Translations under genes and position numbers: made by a program | The notes under the pieces: model-generated | Told to the model about the DNA's origin: nothing | Database searches by the model: none | Seen by the model: only the letters and a program-made list of their open reading frames with translations | NCBI RefSeq assembly: GCF_003755175.1 | Contig: NZ_RKHX01000002.1 | Coordinates: 558,001 to 622,000, forward strand | Length of the DNA stretch: 64,000 nt | Direction of reading: 5' to 3' | Source of the DNA: Cellulomonas sp. PhB150 | GTDB lineage: Bacteria > Actinomycetota > Actinomycetes > Actinomycetales > Cellulomonadaceae | Shown here: positions 1 to 10,228 of the stretch, one piece after another | Layout: every line of letters starts with the position of its first letter | How positions within the stretch are numbered: the first letter of the stretch is position 1

Positions 1-1993
1 GCAGGCGTGCCCACGCCGCCTCGGGCGTGAGGTCGACCCGCCGACGACGGCGGTGCGCGAGCGCGACGAACCCGGCGATGCCGGCGAGCAGCATCACGAC
101 GACGACGGTCACGGCCACGGGCACCCAGGACGTCGACGTCGCCGCGTCGGGGGTGGACGTGGCCGACCCGGGCTCCTGCGTGGTGGTGGAACCAGGCTCG
201 TTCGGCTGCGCCGAGGGGATCTGGTCCTGGCCGGGGTTGGTCTGCGCCCCGCGGAACGGGTCGCTCCACACCGGGGGCGCTCCGGACTGCACGGCGGGGG
301 TCGGCTCGAAGCGCACCCAGCCGAGGTCGGGCCCGAAGTACAGCTCGGGCCACGCGTGCGCCTGCTTGCCGGTGACGACGAACGAGTCGTCGCCGTCCGA
401 CGAGCCGGGCAGGAAGCCGATGCCCACGCGCGCGGGGATGCCGAGCGTGCGAGCCATGATCGTCATCGACGTGGCGAACTGGACGCAGTACCCGTGGGTG
501 TCCTGCAGGAAGTCCCACACCGCGTCGTCCGACTTCGCGGGAGCGACACGGGTGTCGTAGGTGAAGTTGGCAGCGGAGCGGAAGTAGGCCTGCAGCGCCA
601 TGGCCTGCTTGTACGGCGTCGAGGCGCCCTCGGTGATCTCGGCTGCCAGCGCGGCGATGTCGTCGCTGTGCGACGTGGCCGGCACGTCGAGCACGCCGGA
701 CTCCGCCGCGTCGGCCGGGGGAGGCGTGGAGGCGTTCTCGAGGTCGGCCGACGTGAGGTCGGGCATCTCGACGACCATCGAGTACTGCAGCCCCTGCGAC
801 GTGGCGCGGGACCCGAACACCTCGTCGCGCAGGGCGTCGTACTGCCAGTTCCCGGGCACGTCGACGGCACGCGGGAAGATGCCGATGGGCAGGCGGGTCT
901 CGTCGAGGGCGCCGACCTTGACGTCCACCTGCGCGAGCGTGCCCCGCTCGGCGCTCGGCGCCTGGCCCGAGAGGTCGGGGTCGGAGGAGAGCAGCTCACC
1001 CGCGGTGACGGCGCCGGTCGCGGTCGGTGCGGTCGGCGTCCACTGGCGCCCGTCGAACTCGGTCAGGGTGAACGCGCGCAGCGGGCCGAGGTTGCCGGCG
1101 GTCACGACGGGCCCGCGGGCGGTCGCACTGGGAGCGGGCAGCGGTGCGTCCGCGTCCTCGATCGCGTCCACGGAATACGTGTAGACGGTCTGCCCCGTGC
1201 GCTGGCCCAGGCTGTGCCGCAGGTCGAGCTGGTCGCTGAGGCTGACGGGCCCGATCGTGCCGCTCCCGAAGCTCGGCAGGCGGACGGCCGACCATCCCGG
1301 CAGCGCGGCGAGCAGCGGGCCGAGGACGAGGGCACCCGCGACGACCGCGGCCGTGGACCACACCGCCGCGGACGCGAGCCGCCCGCGTTCGCGGCCGGCG
1401 GCGTGCGGTGCCGCGGTCACCGCGAGGAGCAGGAGGTAGGCGAAGCCCGTCCAGAGCAGCGCCCAGCCGCCGGCACCGAAGCCGAGGGAGATCGACGGGA
1501 TCCACATCGCCAGGAAGGCGAGGCCCGCCCAGCCGGCGCGGCCGAGGGCGACCGCGAGCAGGTCGGCGACGAGGAAGACGAACAGCGCGCCGACGAGCAG
1601 CACGAGCTCGACCGGCCGCGTGACGTCCATGGGCACGACCGACACGTTGATGAGGTCGAGCCCGTCGCCCCACACCGCGCGCGTCCGCTCCCACGCGTCC
1701 ATGTCGGGGACGAGCTGCAGGCGCCCCGGGGGTGCGCCGTAGCGCAGCACGACGCCGACGAGTGCGACGACCAGGCCGACGAGCGACGGGACGAACCAGG
1801 TGCGGGTCAGCGCGCGCACGCCGGCGACGACCGCGGCGAGCAGCAGCACGGCGAACCAGATCGTGCCGCGCGAGGTGCTGCCGCTCAGGAGGTTGGCGAT
1901 CGCGAGCGTGGACGCGCACGTGCCGATCGCCACGAGGCCGGTCGCCAGTGCCGCGCGACCGCCACGGGGTGCTCGTCGGGCCACGATGCTCAT
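1..1993 (-). CDS. Transglutaminase-like membrane protein (TgpA/DUF3488 type), 3' end outside window
   Basis: A multi-pass membrane protein with an extracytoplasmic transglutaminase/protease-like core. The first ~200 residues hold several hydrophobic segments (DUF3488-type region). The core follows at about residues 480-570, with a catalytic-type Cys in GYCVQFATS, a His in QAHAWPELYF and the closing motif GWVRFEPTP. A Ser/Thr-rich linker and another membrane segment followed by a run of arginines come near the visible end. The third catalytic residue of the fold is usually Asp, but this motif reads FEP. The ATG at 1993 overlaps the stop of the DUF58 gene (ATGA), so translation is coupled. It is the last gene of the moxR-DUF58-transglutaminase operon, a common trio; its substrate is unknown. 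The reading frame is open to the left edge. Confidence 0.88.
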   Translation of the reverse strand, partial: MSIVARRAPRGGRAALATGLVAIGTCASTLAIANLLSGSTSRGTIWFAVLLLAAVVAGVRALTRTWFVPSLVGLVVALVGVVLRYGAPPGRLQLVPDMDAWERTRAVWGDGLDLINVSVVPMDVTRPVELVLLVGALFVFLVADLLAVALGRAGWAGLAFLAMWIPSISLGFGAGGWALLWTGFAYLLLLAVTAAPHAAGRERGRLASAAVWSTAAVVAGALVLGPLLAALPGWSAVRLPSFGSGTIGPVSLSDQLDLRHSLGQRTGQTVYTYSVDAIEDADAPLPAPSATARGPVVTAGNLGPLRAFTLTEFDGRQWTPTAPTATGAVTAGELLSSDPDLSGQAPSAERGTLAQVDVKVGALDETRLPIGIFPRAVDVPGNWQYDALRDEVFGSRATSQGLQYSMVVEMPDLTSADLENASTPPPADAAESGVLDVPATSHSDDIAALAAEITEGASTPYKQAMALQAYFRSAANFTYDTRVAPAKSDDAVWDFLQDTHGYCVQFATSMTIMARTLGIPARVGIGFLPGSSDGDDSFVVTGKQAHAWPELYFGPDLGWVRFEPTPAVQSGAPPVWSDPFRGAQTNPGQDQIPSAQPNEPGSTTTQEPGSATSTPDAATSTSWVPVAVTVVVVMLLAGIAGFVALAHRRRRRVDLTPEAAWARL

Positions 1994-3236
1994 CGCACGC
2001 TCCCCAGCATCCGGGTCCACGCCGCGACCACGTCCTCGCCGGGGCTGACGGCGACAGCGCGCCAGCCGGCTCGGCGCAGGGCGCGCACGGTGTGCTCGGA
2101 GTCCTGCTGCTGCGACGCGCCGACGCCGTCGGTCCGCACCATCGCCCAGCCCTGCGCGGTGTCGACCACGTGGGCGAGCGACTCGCGGGCCTTGGGCCCC
2201 AGTGCGCCGAGCACGGCCAGGACGATCTCCCCGCCGGCCTCGGTGCTGTCGAGCATGTGCGCGGCGGCCACGAGGTGCTTCTCCGCCTCCGCCGCCGAGC
2301 GGGTGCTCTCCAGGTCGAGCGTGCGGTCGAGCAGCGCACCGCGCGCGGAGTCGGTGCGGGCGTGCACGAACGGGGTGCCGGCGGCACTCGCCCGCGCGCC
2401 ATCGAGCATGCGGACGGGGTGCCCGGCGTCCAGCATCGCGAGCGCCATCGAGGCGCCCGCGGAGATCGTCCACTCGAGCGGCACGCCGGCGCGCAGCGGG
2501 AGGTCCATGATCACGGAGACGGGGCGCATGCCCGCGCGCTCGTCCGAGCGGACCATGAGCGCGCCGCGGCGGGCGCTGCTGCTCCAGTGCACGCGGCGCA
2601 GGTCGTCGCCCTCGCGGTAGTCGCGCAGCGACGCGTCGTCGGTCGACGGCGAGCGTGCGCCCAGGGCGACGCGGTCGGGCTCGCCGACGAGCACGTCGGA
2701 CGGTGTGGGCAGCGCCGTGATCGCCGGCCACACCGTGACTTCGGCGCTGTCGCCGAGCGTGGTGGACGTGGTCATGGTGCCGAAGACGTCGGTGCGCGTC
2801 ACGACCAGGGGACCGATGGGCCACCGGCCGCGGCGCGCGGCCTCCACCGTGTAGCTGACGGTCACCTCGGCGCGCTCGCGCAGCACGCGTGCCTTGAGCG
2901 GCTTGCCCGCCGACAGCTCGGTGGCCGCCTGCTCGGCGAACTTCAGTCCCGCGAGCCGGGTCCGTGCTCCGGAGTCGCGCGCGCGGATGTGCACGTCGAC
3001 CCCGACCGCCGAGCCCGCGTGCACCGGGTTCGGCATCACGACGCGGTCCACGTCGATGCGGTGCCGTCCGCGCGCGGGATCGCGCCAGGCGACGACCGCC
3101 GCGGAGCCGCCGACGCACAGCAGGGCGAGCAGCGCGATGCGGACGAGGTCGGTCGATCCCATGCCGGTGCCGAGCCCGAGGGTCGCCAGGCCGACGCCCG
3201 CCAGGCCCCAGCCGCGGGAGGTGGGACGCAGCCGCA

Positions 3237-3237
<1 letters not shown>
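1990..3237 (-). CDS. DUF58 domain membrane protein
   Basis: A protein of 415 residues with two hydrophobic N-terminal segments (about residues 8-50) and a DUF58 domain in the C-terminal half. The family signature is the stretch LRDYREGDDLRRVHW followed by SSSARRGALMVR. DUF58 proteins usually sit between a MoxR ATPase and a transglutaminase or vWA protein and are thought to be assembly partners for envelope complexes; the biochemical role is unknown. The start ATG (3237) overlaps the moxR stop as TGATG and the stop overlaps the next ATG, so all three genes are coupled. Length and domain order are usual for the family. Confidence 0.9.
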
Positions 3238-4235
<998 letters not shown>

Positions 4236-4303
4236 GGCGCCTCCTTTGGCGGAACTGGTGAGAAGCCTACGTGGCGAGGCCGCCGTCACGGCGGGGTTCG
4301 TCC

Positions 4304-4319
4304 CCCCACTTCGCTCCAC
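4304..4319 (-). promoter_or_regulatory. MraZ-box-like pair facing moxR (proximal)
   Basis: The minus strand reads GTGGAGCGAAGTGGGG: two GTGG cores exactly 10 bp apart, as in the mraZ operator, which reads GTGGAGGAAAGTGGAG. It lies 69-84 bp upstream of the moxR start. Control of moxR by MraZ is inferred. Confidence 0.5.
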
Positions 4320-4449
4320 CGCGCACCCGTGACGACGCGAGCGCCAGGCAAAAGCGCAGGTGAGCGCGGTGCCTGCAGCGATTCCTCCCGCCGAACGGGT
4401 GATTCCTGGCCGGTACGACACGTCGCGGCGCGGCGCGGGTACGAGATCC

Positions 4450-4465
4450 CTCCACTTCCCACCAC
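4450..4465 (-). promoter_or_regulatory. MraZ-box-like pair on the minus strand (distal)
   Basis: The minus strand reads GTGGTGGGAAGTGGAG, again two GTGG cores 10 bp apart, matching 14 of 16 bases of the first two mraZ operator repeats. It sits about 60 bp upstream of the mraZ promoter, so it could serve either direction. Confidence 0.45.
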
Positions 4466-4520
4466 GGGCGCTGACCTGCACAAACATGCGGCAGAAGGGT
4501 GAATTTAGGGGTTCGCCCCG

Positions 4521-4548
4521 TTGCCGGTGGAGGAAAGTGGAGTACCGT
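4521..4548 (+). promoter_or_regulatory. Probable mraZ promoter
   Basis: A -35 element TTGCCG (4521-4526), a 16-nt spacer and a -10 element TACCGT (4543-4548). The spacer contains the first two MraZ boxes and the third starts in the -10, so bound MraZ would block RNA polymerase. Confidence 0.6.
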
Positions 4549-4560
4549 GGGGGCACGTGG
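4527..4560 (+). promoter_or_regulatory. MraZ operator: four GTGG direct repeats
   Basis: GTGG occurs at 4527, 4537, 4547 and 4557, a strict 10-bp period that puts the repeats on one DNA face. Known MraZ sites are short G-rich direct repeats with 10-bp spacing just upstream of mraZ. This is probably the autoregulatory site for the division cluster. Confidence 0.8.
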
Positions 4561-4603
4561 TGAGGCAGGGAGAGCCGAGCTCGAGACAAGGGAGGGAGGC
4601 GGG

Positions 4604-5080
4604 GTGTCCAGTGAGTCGACGTCCGGCCTCTTCGGTTCGTCCGCGCCCTTCCTCGGCACGTACACCCCGCGCCTGGACGAGAAGGGCCGGCTCATCCTCC
4701 CGGCCAAGTTCCGTGGCCAGCTCTCGACGGGTCTGGTCATGACCCGCGGCCAGGAGCGCTGCCTCTTCTTGCTTCCGATGGACGAGTTCCGTCGGTACCA
4801 CGGCCAGCTCGCGCAGGCCCCCGTCACGAGCAAGCAGGCCCGTGACTACCTGCGCGTGTTCCTGTCCGGTGCGAGCGACGAGCTCCCCGACAAGCAGGGC
4901 CGCATCTCGATCCCGCCCGTGCTGCGCAAGTACGCGGGCCTCGACCGGGACGTCGCCGTGATCGGCGCCGGCACCCGCGTGGAGATCTGGGACCTGCAGG
5001 CGTGGGAGACGTACCTCGCCGAGCAGGAGTCCGGCTACGCCGACACCACCGAGGAGGTCTTCCCGAACGGGCCGTTCTGA
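4604..5080 (+). CDS. mraZ: Transcriptional regulator MraZ
   Basis: A protein of 158 residues with two SpoVT/AbrB-like halves: [22 protein letters not shown] and, later, [22 protein letters not shown], each with the family's D-x-(K/Q)-GR core. MraZ binds DNA upstream of its own gene and represses the dcw cluster. The GTG at 4604 was chosen because GGAGGGAGG lies 5-12 nt upstream and the family N-terminus begins shortly after. It is the first gene of the division cluster, behind an operator of four GTGG repeats. A 199-nt gap with no visible gene separates it from rsmH. Confidence 0.95.
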   Translation: MSSESTSGLFGSSAPFLGTYTPRLDEKGRLILPAKFRGQLSTGLVMTRGQERCLFLLPMDEFRRYHGQLAQAPVTSKQARDYLRVFLSGASDELPDKQGRISIPPVLRKYAGLDRDVAVIGAGTRVEIWDLQAWETYLAEQESGYADTTEEVFPNGPF

Positions 5081-5279
5081 GGTGGGACGCACGGCGAGAA
5101 GTCGCCCGGTGAGACCTCCTCCCGTCCGCTCTGACGCACTTCCCCGCGTCAGAGGGCCGGTGGGGGATCTGGTCGGACGGCGGAGGGGCCGCTCGACCAC
5201 ACCTTTCTCACCACGCAGGGCAGGTAGGGCACGCAGGAGACGCAGGTCAGGTCAGGACGAGCAGGGAGAGGGGGCGACG

Positions 5280-6311
5280 GTGAGCGACGAGCGACCGGCC
5301 GACGAGCGCCACGTCCCCGTGCTGCTGCAGCGCTGCCTCGACCTGCTGGCCCCGGCTCTCGAGGCCGAGGGCTCCGTGATGGTCGACTCGACGCTCGGCA
5401 TGGGCGGTCACACGGAGGGCGTCCTGACGGCGTTCCCGCACGTGCGCGTCGTCGGGCTCGACCGTGACACCCAGGCGCTCGAGCTGGCCGGCCGCCGCCT
5501 CGCTCGGTTCGGGGACCGGTTCGTCGGCGTCCACGCGGTGTACGACGAGATCCGCGACGTGCTCGACGAGCTGGGCATCCCCGCGGTGCAGGGCGTGCTG
5601 ATGGACCTCGGCGTCTCCTCGCTGCAGCTCGACGAGGTCGACCGCGGCTTCTCCTACGCGCAGGACGCCCCGCTCGACATGCGGATGGACGCGACCCGCG
5701 GACGGACAGCCGCGGACGTCCTCAACACCTACGAGGAGCGCGACCTCGCGCGGATCCTGCGGGTCTACGGCGAGGAGCGGTTCGCGCCGCGCATCGCGCG
5801 CAACGTCGTCGCGGCCCGGGCCAAGGCGCCGCTGCAGCGCACGGGCGAGCTCGTCGACATCATCCGCGCGAGCATCCCCGCCGCGAACCGCAAGGTCGGC
5901 GGCCACCCCGCCAAGCGCACGTTCCAGGCGCTGCGCATCGAGGTGAACGGCGAGCTCGTGACGCTCGAGCGGGCCGTGCCCGAGTCGATCGAGGCCCTGT
6001 CCGTGGGTGGGCGGATCGTCGTCGAGGCGTACCAGTCGCTCGAGGACCGCATCGTCAAGCAGGCCTTCGCGGCCGGTGCGACGACGAGCGCGCCACCCGA
6101 CCTGCCCGTCGTCCCCGAGACCCACACGCCGTACCTGCGGCTCGTGACCCGCGGCGCCGAGGAGGCCGACGAGGCCGAGCTCGCGCTCAACCCGCGCTCC
6201 GCGTCGGTCCGGCTGCGTGCCGCCGAGCGGCTGCGCCCCACCCCGACGCACATGCGTCCCCGCACGAACGAGCCCACTCGACCGAGCAAGAACCGTAGGA
6301 GGTCGGCATGA
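5280..6311 (+). CDS. rsmH: 16S rRNA (cytosine-1402-N4) methyltransferase RsmH
   Basis: A protein of 343 residues that methylates N4 of C1402 in the 16S rRNA decoding centre using S-adenosylmethionine. Family marks are [15 protein letters not shown] at the N-terminus, the SAM site [29 protein letters not shown] and the C-terminal [15 protein letters not shown]. The GTG at 5280 follows AGGGAGAGGGGG and gives the usual N-terminus; upstream in-frame sequence has no homology marks. Its last codons overlap the ftsL start (ATGA), as in other actinobacterial dcw clusters. Confidence 0.95.
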   Translation: MSDERPADERHVPVLLQRCLDLLAPALEAEGSVMVDSTLGMGGHTEGVLTAFPHVRVVGLDRDTQALELAGRRLARFGDRFVGVHAVYDEIRDVLDELGIPAVQGVLMDLGVSSLQLDEVDRGFSYAQDAPLDMRMDATRGRTAADVLNTYEERDLARILRVYGEERFAPRIARNVVAARAKAPLQRTGELVDIIRASIPAANRKVGGHPAKRTFQALRIEVNGELVTLERAVPESIEALSVGGRIVVEAYQSLEDRIVKQAFAAGATTSAPPDLPVVPETHTPYLRLVTRGAEEADEAELALNPRSASVRLRAAERLRPTPTHMRPRTNEPTRPSKNRRRSA

Positions 6312-6721
6312 GCGCCCAGGCCACGGCCCGCGTCGCGCCCCCCGCGTTCGCACCCCGCCCCCGGCCGGAGCGCGAGGCAGCTCCCGCCGCCCGGCTGCGC
6401 GTCGTCCGCGCACCCGCCCAGGCGCGGACCCGGGTGCCGTTCGTGCTCGTCTGCATGGGCGTCCTCGCGGTCGCGCTGCTGTCCGCGCTGCTGCTGAACA
6501 CGCAGATGGCCCAGGCCTCCTACGCGATCCACGACAAGACGAACGAGCTGGCGCGCCTCGACCAGGACCAGAAGGACCTCGTCGCCGTCCTCGACCACAA
6601 GTCCTCGCCCGAGGAGCTCGCCGAGGCGGCCCGCAAGCTGGGCATGGTCCCCGCGGCCGGCACGGGCTGGGTGCGACTGTCCGACGGCAGCGTCCAGGGT
6701 GCCCCGAAGGCGAAGAAGTGA
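6308..6721 (+). CDS. ftsL: Septum protein of the FtsL type
   Basis: A small bitopic membrane protein of 137 residues. A basic, Pro/Ala-rich cytoplasmic tail is followed by one membrane segment (about residues 44-66, [21 protein letters not shown]) and a short coiled-coil-prone periplasmic part ([20 protein letters not shown]). Position between rsmH and ftsI plus this topology identify the actinobacterial FtsL-like subunit of the divisome FtsQLB module; sequence alone is weakly conserved. The start overlaps the rsmH stop and the end overlaps the ftsI start. Confidence 0.8.
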   Translation: MSAQATARVAPPAFAPRPRPEREAAPAARLRVVRAPAQARTRVPFVLVCMGVLAVALLSALLLNTQMAQASYAIHDKTNELARLDQDQKDLVAVLDHKSSPEELAEAARKLGMVPAAGTGWVRLSDGSVQGAPKAKK

Positions 6722-8553
6722 GCGCCCCCACCACCGAGCGCCCGCGCACGCGGGTTCCCGCGGCGCGCCCGACGACACGCCCGACGACCGGTGCGCGGCC
6801 CCCGCGCGTGGTGCAGGGCCGCATCGCGACCCCGCCGAGCCACTCGGGCGGCCGCCGACGGATGATCTTCCTCACGGTCGCGATCCTCACGGTCCTGGCG
6901 GTGTTCGCGGTCAGGCTCGTGTGGATCCAGGTCCTGCACGGCCCGGCCATCGCCGCCGAGGCGCGCGACTCGCGACTCATCCCGGTGTCGCTGCTCGGCG
7001 CGCGCGGCCAGATCACGGACGCGAACGGCGTGGCGCTCGCGACGTCGGTCGAGCGCTACACGGTCTCGGTGAACCAGAAGCAGGTCGGCGACTTCATGGG
7101 CACCAAGGACGTGCCGAAGGGCGCCGAGGGCGTCGCGCAGCTGCTCGCGCCGATGCTCGACATGAGCGCGCCCGAGGTCGGCGGGCTGCTCGTCGGCACC
7201 AAGGGCTACAAGGTGCTGAAGAAGGGCGTCCTGCCCGCCGTCGTGCGCGAGATCCGTGACCTCAAGCTGCCCGGGATCGGCATCGAGAAGGTCGCCGACC
7301 GGGTCTACCCGAACGGCGCGCTGGCCGGGAACGTCATCGGCTTCGTGAACTCCGCCGGTGCGGGCCTCGAGGGCCTCGAGGCCTCGCTCGACGACGAGCT
7401 CAAGGGCACCCCCGGCAAGGAGGTGTACGAGGGCGGCGCGGGCGGCCAGGCGATCCCCGGTGGCTACTCGCAGGACACGCCAGCCAAGCAGGGCAGCTCC
7501 GTGCGCCTGACGCTGGACTCCGACATCCAGTACAAGGCGGAGGCTGCGCTCGCCGAGGCGATCCGCAAGACGGGCGCCGCGTCCGGGACGGTCGTGGTGC
7601 AGCAGGTCGGCTCGTCGGCCATCCTCGCGCTCGCCGACTCCAACACACGTGACCCGAACAACCCGGGCGAGACCGACGGCTCGCTCGCGGCGTCGGTCTC
7701 GAACGTCTTCGAGCCCGGCTCGACCGGCAAGGTCATCACGATGGCCGCCGCGCTCGAGAACAAGCTCGTCACGCCGACCTCCGAGTTCAAGGTGCCGTAC
7801 AGCTACACGACGCCGAACGGCCAGGCGTTCCACGACTCCCACGAGCACGCGACGCTCAAGCTGACGACGACGGGCATCCTCGCGCAGTCGTCCAACGCCG
7901 GCACCGTGATGATCGGCCAGGACCTGACCGTCGACCAGCGCTACGCCTACCTCAAGCGCTTCGGCTTCGGCACGCGCACGGGCATCGAGCTGCCGGGGGA
8001 GTCGCCGGGCCTGTTCTCGTCCCCGGACGGACGCTCCCGGTACGCGGTGCTCTTCGGCCAGGCCGTCGCCGTCAACGCGCTGCAGGCGACGCAGGTGTTC
8101 GCGACGATCGCCAACCACGGCGTGCACGTGCAGCCGCACATCATCGCGGGCTGGACCGCGCCGGACGGGACCTACACCCCGGAGAAGGCCGCCGACTCGA
8201 CGCGAGTCGTGAGCGCCAAGACCGCGGACACCGTGCTCTCGATGATGGAGAGCGTGGTCGACGACGGCACGGGCTCGAACGCGTCGATCCCGGGCTACCG
8301 CGTCGCCGGCAAGACGGGCACCGCGCAGAACTGGATCAAGGGCAAGCAGGGCATCACGGCGTCGTTCATCGGCGTCGTCCCCGCGGACGACCCGAAGATC
8401 GTCGTCAGCGTCATCCTGCACAACCCCAAGAGCTCGGTCTACGGCGGCGACGTCGCCGCGCCGGTGTTCAAGGAGGTCGCGTCGTACACGCTCGGCGAGC
8501 TCGGCGTCGCGCCCTCGGGCAGCAAGGCGAAGCTCTACCCGACGACGTGGTGA
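6718..8553 (+). CDS. ftsI: Septal class B penicillin-binding protein (FtsI/PBP3)
   Basis: The septal transpeptidase, 611 residues. One membrane anchor lies after an Arg/Pro-rich tail (MIFLTVAILTVLAVFAVRLVWI), followed by the PBP dimerisation domain and the transpeptidase domain. The active-site triad is visible: SxxK as STGK with Ser335, SSN at about 391-393 and KTG at about 532-534. It cross-links septal peptidoglycan with FtsW, encoded six genes downstream. The GTG start at 6718 overlaps the ftsL stop (GTGA). No C-terminal PASTA repeats are present. Confidence 0.95.
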   Translation: MSAPTTERPRTRVPAARPTTRPTTGARPPRVVQGRIATPPSHSGGRRRMIFLTVAILTVLAVFAVRLVWIQVLHGPAIAAEARDSRLIPVSLLGARGQITDANGVALATSVERYTVSVNQKQVGDFMGTKDVPKGAEGVAQLLAPMLDMSAPEVGGLLVGTKGYKVLKKGVLPAVVREIRDLKLPGIGIEKVADRVYPNGALAGNVIGFVNSAGAGLEGLEASLDDELKGTPGKEVYEGGAGGQAIPGGYSQDTPAKQGSSVRLTLDSDIQYKAEAALAEAIRKTGAASGTVVVQQVGSSAILALADSNTRDPNNPGETDGSLAASVSNVFEPGSTGKVITMAAALENKLVTPTSEFKVPYSYTTPNGQAFHDSHEHATLKLTTTGILAQSSNAGTVMIGQDLTVDQRYAYLKRFGFGTRTGIELPGESPGLFSSPDGRSRYAVLFGQAVAVNALQATQVFATIANHGVHVQPHIIAGWTAPDGTYTPEKAADSTRVVSAKTADTVLSMMESVVDDGTGSNASIPGYRVAGKTGTAQNWIKGKQGITASFIGVVPADDPKIVVSVILHNPKSSVYGGDVAAPVFKEVASYTLGELGVAPSGSKAKLYPTTW

Positions 8554-8614
8554 GGCGCCGGTCGGGAGCCACGAGGTGCCCTGGCAGATGCCCGGCACAG
8601 CACCCGGCTCGCGG

Positions 8615-8620
8615 TAGATT
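8615..8620 (+). promoter_or_regulatory. Leaderless-type -10 element of murE
   Basis: TAGATT ends 6 nt before the murE ATG, so the transcript should start at or next to the start codon. No purine-rich ribosome binding site is present. This gives the mur genes an internal promoter within the cluster. Confidence 0.55.
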
Positions 8621-8626
8621 CTCCCC

Positions 8627-10228
8627 ATGACCTCACCCGCCCGGATGCGTCCCGCGCATCCCGCGGAGCACGGCCTCGCCGCTCTCGCGGACACGTTCTC
8701 CCTGGTCAACGACTCGACTGCCGACCTCGACGGCATCCGGGTCACCGGTGTCACGGTCGCCAGCAACGACGTGGAGCCCGGCGACGTCTTCGTCGCCGCC
8801 CCCGGCCTGCGCGTGCACGGCGCCACCTACGCGGCACAGGCCGTCGAGGCCGGCGCGGTCGCGGTGGTCACCGACGCCGCGGGCGCCGCGACGCTGGCCG
8901 CGCTCCCGGTCCCCGTGCTGCTGTCGGACGACCCGCGCGCGCTGGCCGGCCCCCTGGCCGCCGTGGTGCACGAGCGCCCGGCCGACCACCTCACCACCGT
9001 CGGCATCACCGGCACCAACGGCAAGACGACGACCACCTACTTCGTCGACGCCGCCCTGCGCGCCGTGCACCCGACCACCGCCGTCATGGGCACGGTCGAG
9101 CTGCGGATCGGCGACGAGGGCATCGAGAGCCCGCGCACGACCGTCGAGGCCCCCGTCCTGCAGGCGATCCTCGCGCTCGCGCTCGAGCGCGGCGCCGGCG
9201 CCGTGGCCATGGAGGTCTCGTCGCACGCGCTCGCCCTCGGCCGCGTGGCCGGGCTCGAGCTCGACGTGGTCGCGTTCACCAACCTGCAGCGCGACCACCT
9301 CGACTTCCACGGCGACATGGAGGGCTACTTCCGGGACAAGGCGCGGCTGTTCGCGCCGGGCCAGGGGCGTCGCGGCGTCGTCGTGGTGGACGACGAGTGG
9401 GGGCGCCGGCTCGTGCGCGAGGCGCAGATCCCCGTCGAGTCGATCGCCACGCACGTGGGCGCCCCCGAGGGCGCGGACGCCGACTGGGCCGTGGTCGCGG
9501 CCGACATCGGGCTCGACGGCGTGGGCTCGTCGTTCACGCTGCGCACGCCCGACGGAACCCTGCTCGAGGCGCACAGCCCGCTGCCGGGCCTGGTCAACGT
9601 CTCGAACGCCGCGCTCGCGATCGTCGTCGCGCACCGCGCCGGCGTCCCGCTCGACGTGGCGGCCGAGGCGGTCGGCCACGCCGGGGCCATCCCCGGCCGC
9701 ATGGAGCGGGTCATCGAGCGTGGGGAGGGCCTGCCGCTCGCGCTCGTCGACTACGCCCACACCCCGGACGCGCTCGTGCTCGCGCTCGAGGCCGTGCGGC
9801 CCATCACGCCCGGCCGGCTCGTGATCGTGTTCGGGTCGGACGGCGACCGCGACCAGGGCAAGCGACCGCTCATGGGCGAGATCGCCGCGCGGCTCGCGGA
9901 CGTGATCGTCGTCACCGACGAGAACCCGCGTTCCGAGGAGCCCGCGGCCATCCGGTCCGCCATCCTTGACGGCGTCCGCGCCGTCCGCCCGGACCTGACC
10001 GACGTGCACGAGGCCACGAGCCGCACGCAGGCCATCCACGACGCCCTCGCGCTGGCTCACGAGCCGGACACCGTGATCATCACGGGCAAGGGGCACGAGC
10101 CGACACAGGAGATCGCCGGGGTGTTCCACCGGTACAACGACAGGGACGTGCTGCGGTCCGCGCGCGCCGAGCTCTCCGCGCTCGCCGAGCGCACGGGACC
10201 GACGTCCGTCGCGGAGGGGCGCGCGTGA
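8627..10228 (+). CDS. murE: UDP-MurNAc-tripeptide synthetase MurE
   Basis: The ligase that adds the third stem-peptide residue to UDP-MurNAc-L-Ala-D-Glu, 533 residues. The Mur ligase P-loop is GITGTNGKTTTT, the carbamylated-lysine region and central domain follow (AVAMEVSSHALALGRV, NLQRDHLDFHG), and the C-terminal domain carries DYAHTPDALVLAL and VFGSDGDRDQGKRPLM. The substrate-selection motif that reads DNPR in diaminopimelate ligases reads ENPR here (residues 432-435). Cellulomonas peptidoglycan is known to carry L-ornithine at this position, so the amino acid cannot be settled from the motif. murF starts in its stop codon. Confidence 0.93.
   Translation: MTSPARMRPAHPAEHGLAALADTFSLVNDSTADLDGIRVTGVTVASNDVEPGDVFVAAPGLRVHGATYAAQAVEAGAVAVVTDAAGAATLAALPVPVLLSDDPRALAGPLAAVVHERPADHLTTVGITGTNGKTTTTYFVDAALRAVHPTTAVMGTVELRIGDEGIESPRTTVEAPVLQAILALALERGAGAVAMEVSSHALALGRVAGLELDVVAFTNLQRDHLDFHGDMEGYFRDKARLFAPGQGRRGVVVVDDEWGRRLVREAQIPVESIATHVGAPEGADADWAVVAADIGLDGVGSSFTLRTPDGTLLEAHSPLPGLVNVSNAALAIVVAHRAGVPLDVAAEAVGHAGAIPGRMERVIERGEGLPLALVDYAHTPDALVLALEAVRPITPGRLVIVFGSDGDRDQGKRPLMGEIAARLADVIVVTDENPRSEEPAAIRSAILDGVRAVRPDLTDVHEATSRTQAIHDALALAHEPDTVIITGKGHEPTQEIAGVFHRYNDRDVLRSARAELSALAERTGPTSVAEGRA

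Larger units (their letters stand above)
4236..4603. other. Divergent intergenic control region moxR / mraZ
   Basis: These 368 bases separate the leftward moxR operon from the rightward division cluster. I see no gene here. The region holds the mraZ promoter with four GTGG repeats on the plus strand, two further GTGG pairs on the minus strand, a possible minus-strand -10 (TAGGCT, complement of 4264-4269) and the ribosome binding sites of both flanking genes. Confidence 0.8.

Noticed and set aside
53..2620. A very long plus-strand open frame opposite the transglutaminase and DUF58 genes
   Set aside because: It is Arg/Gly-rich translation of the complementary strand of well-supported genes with recognisable motifs; open antisense frames are expected at this GC content.
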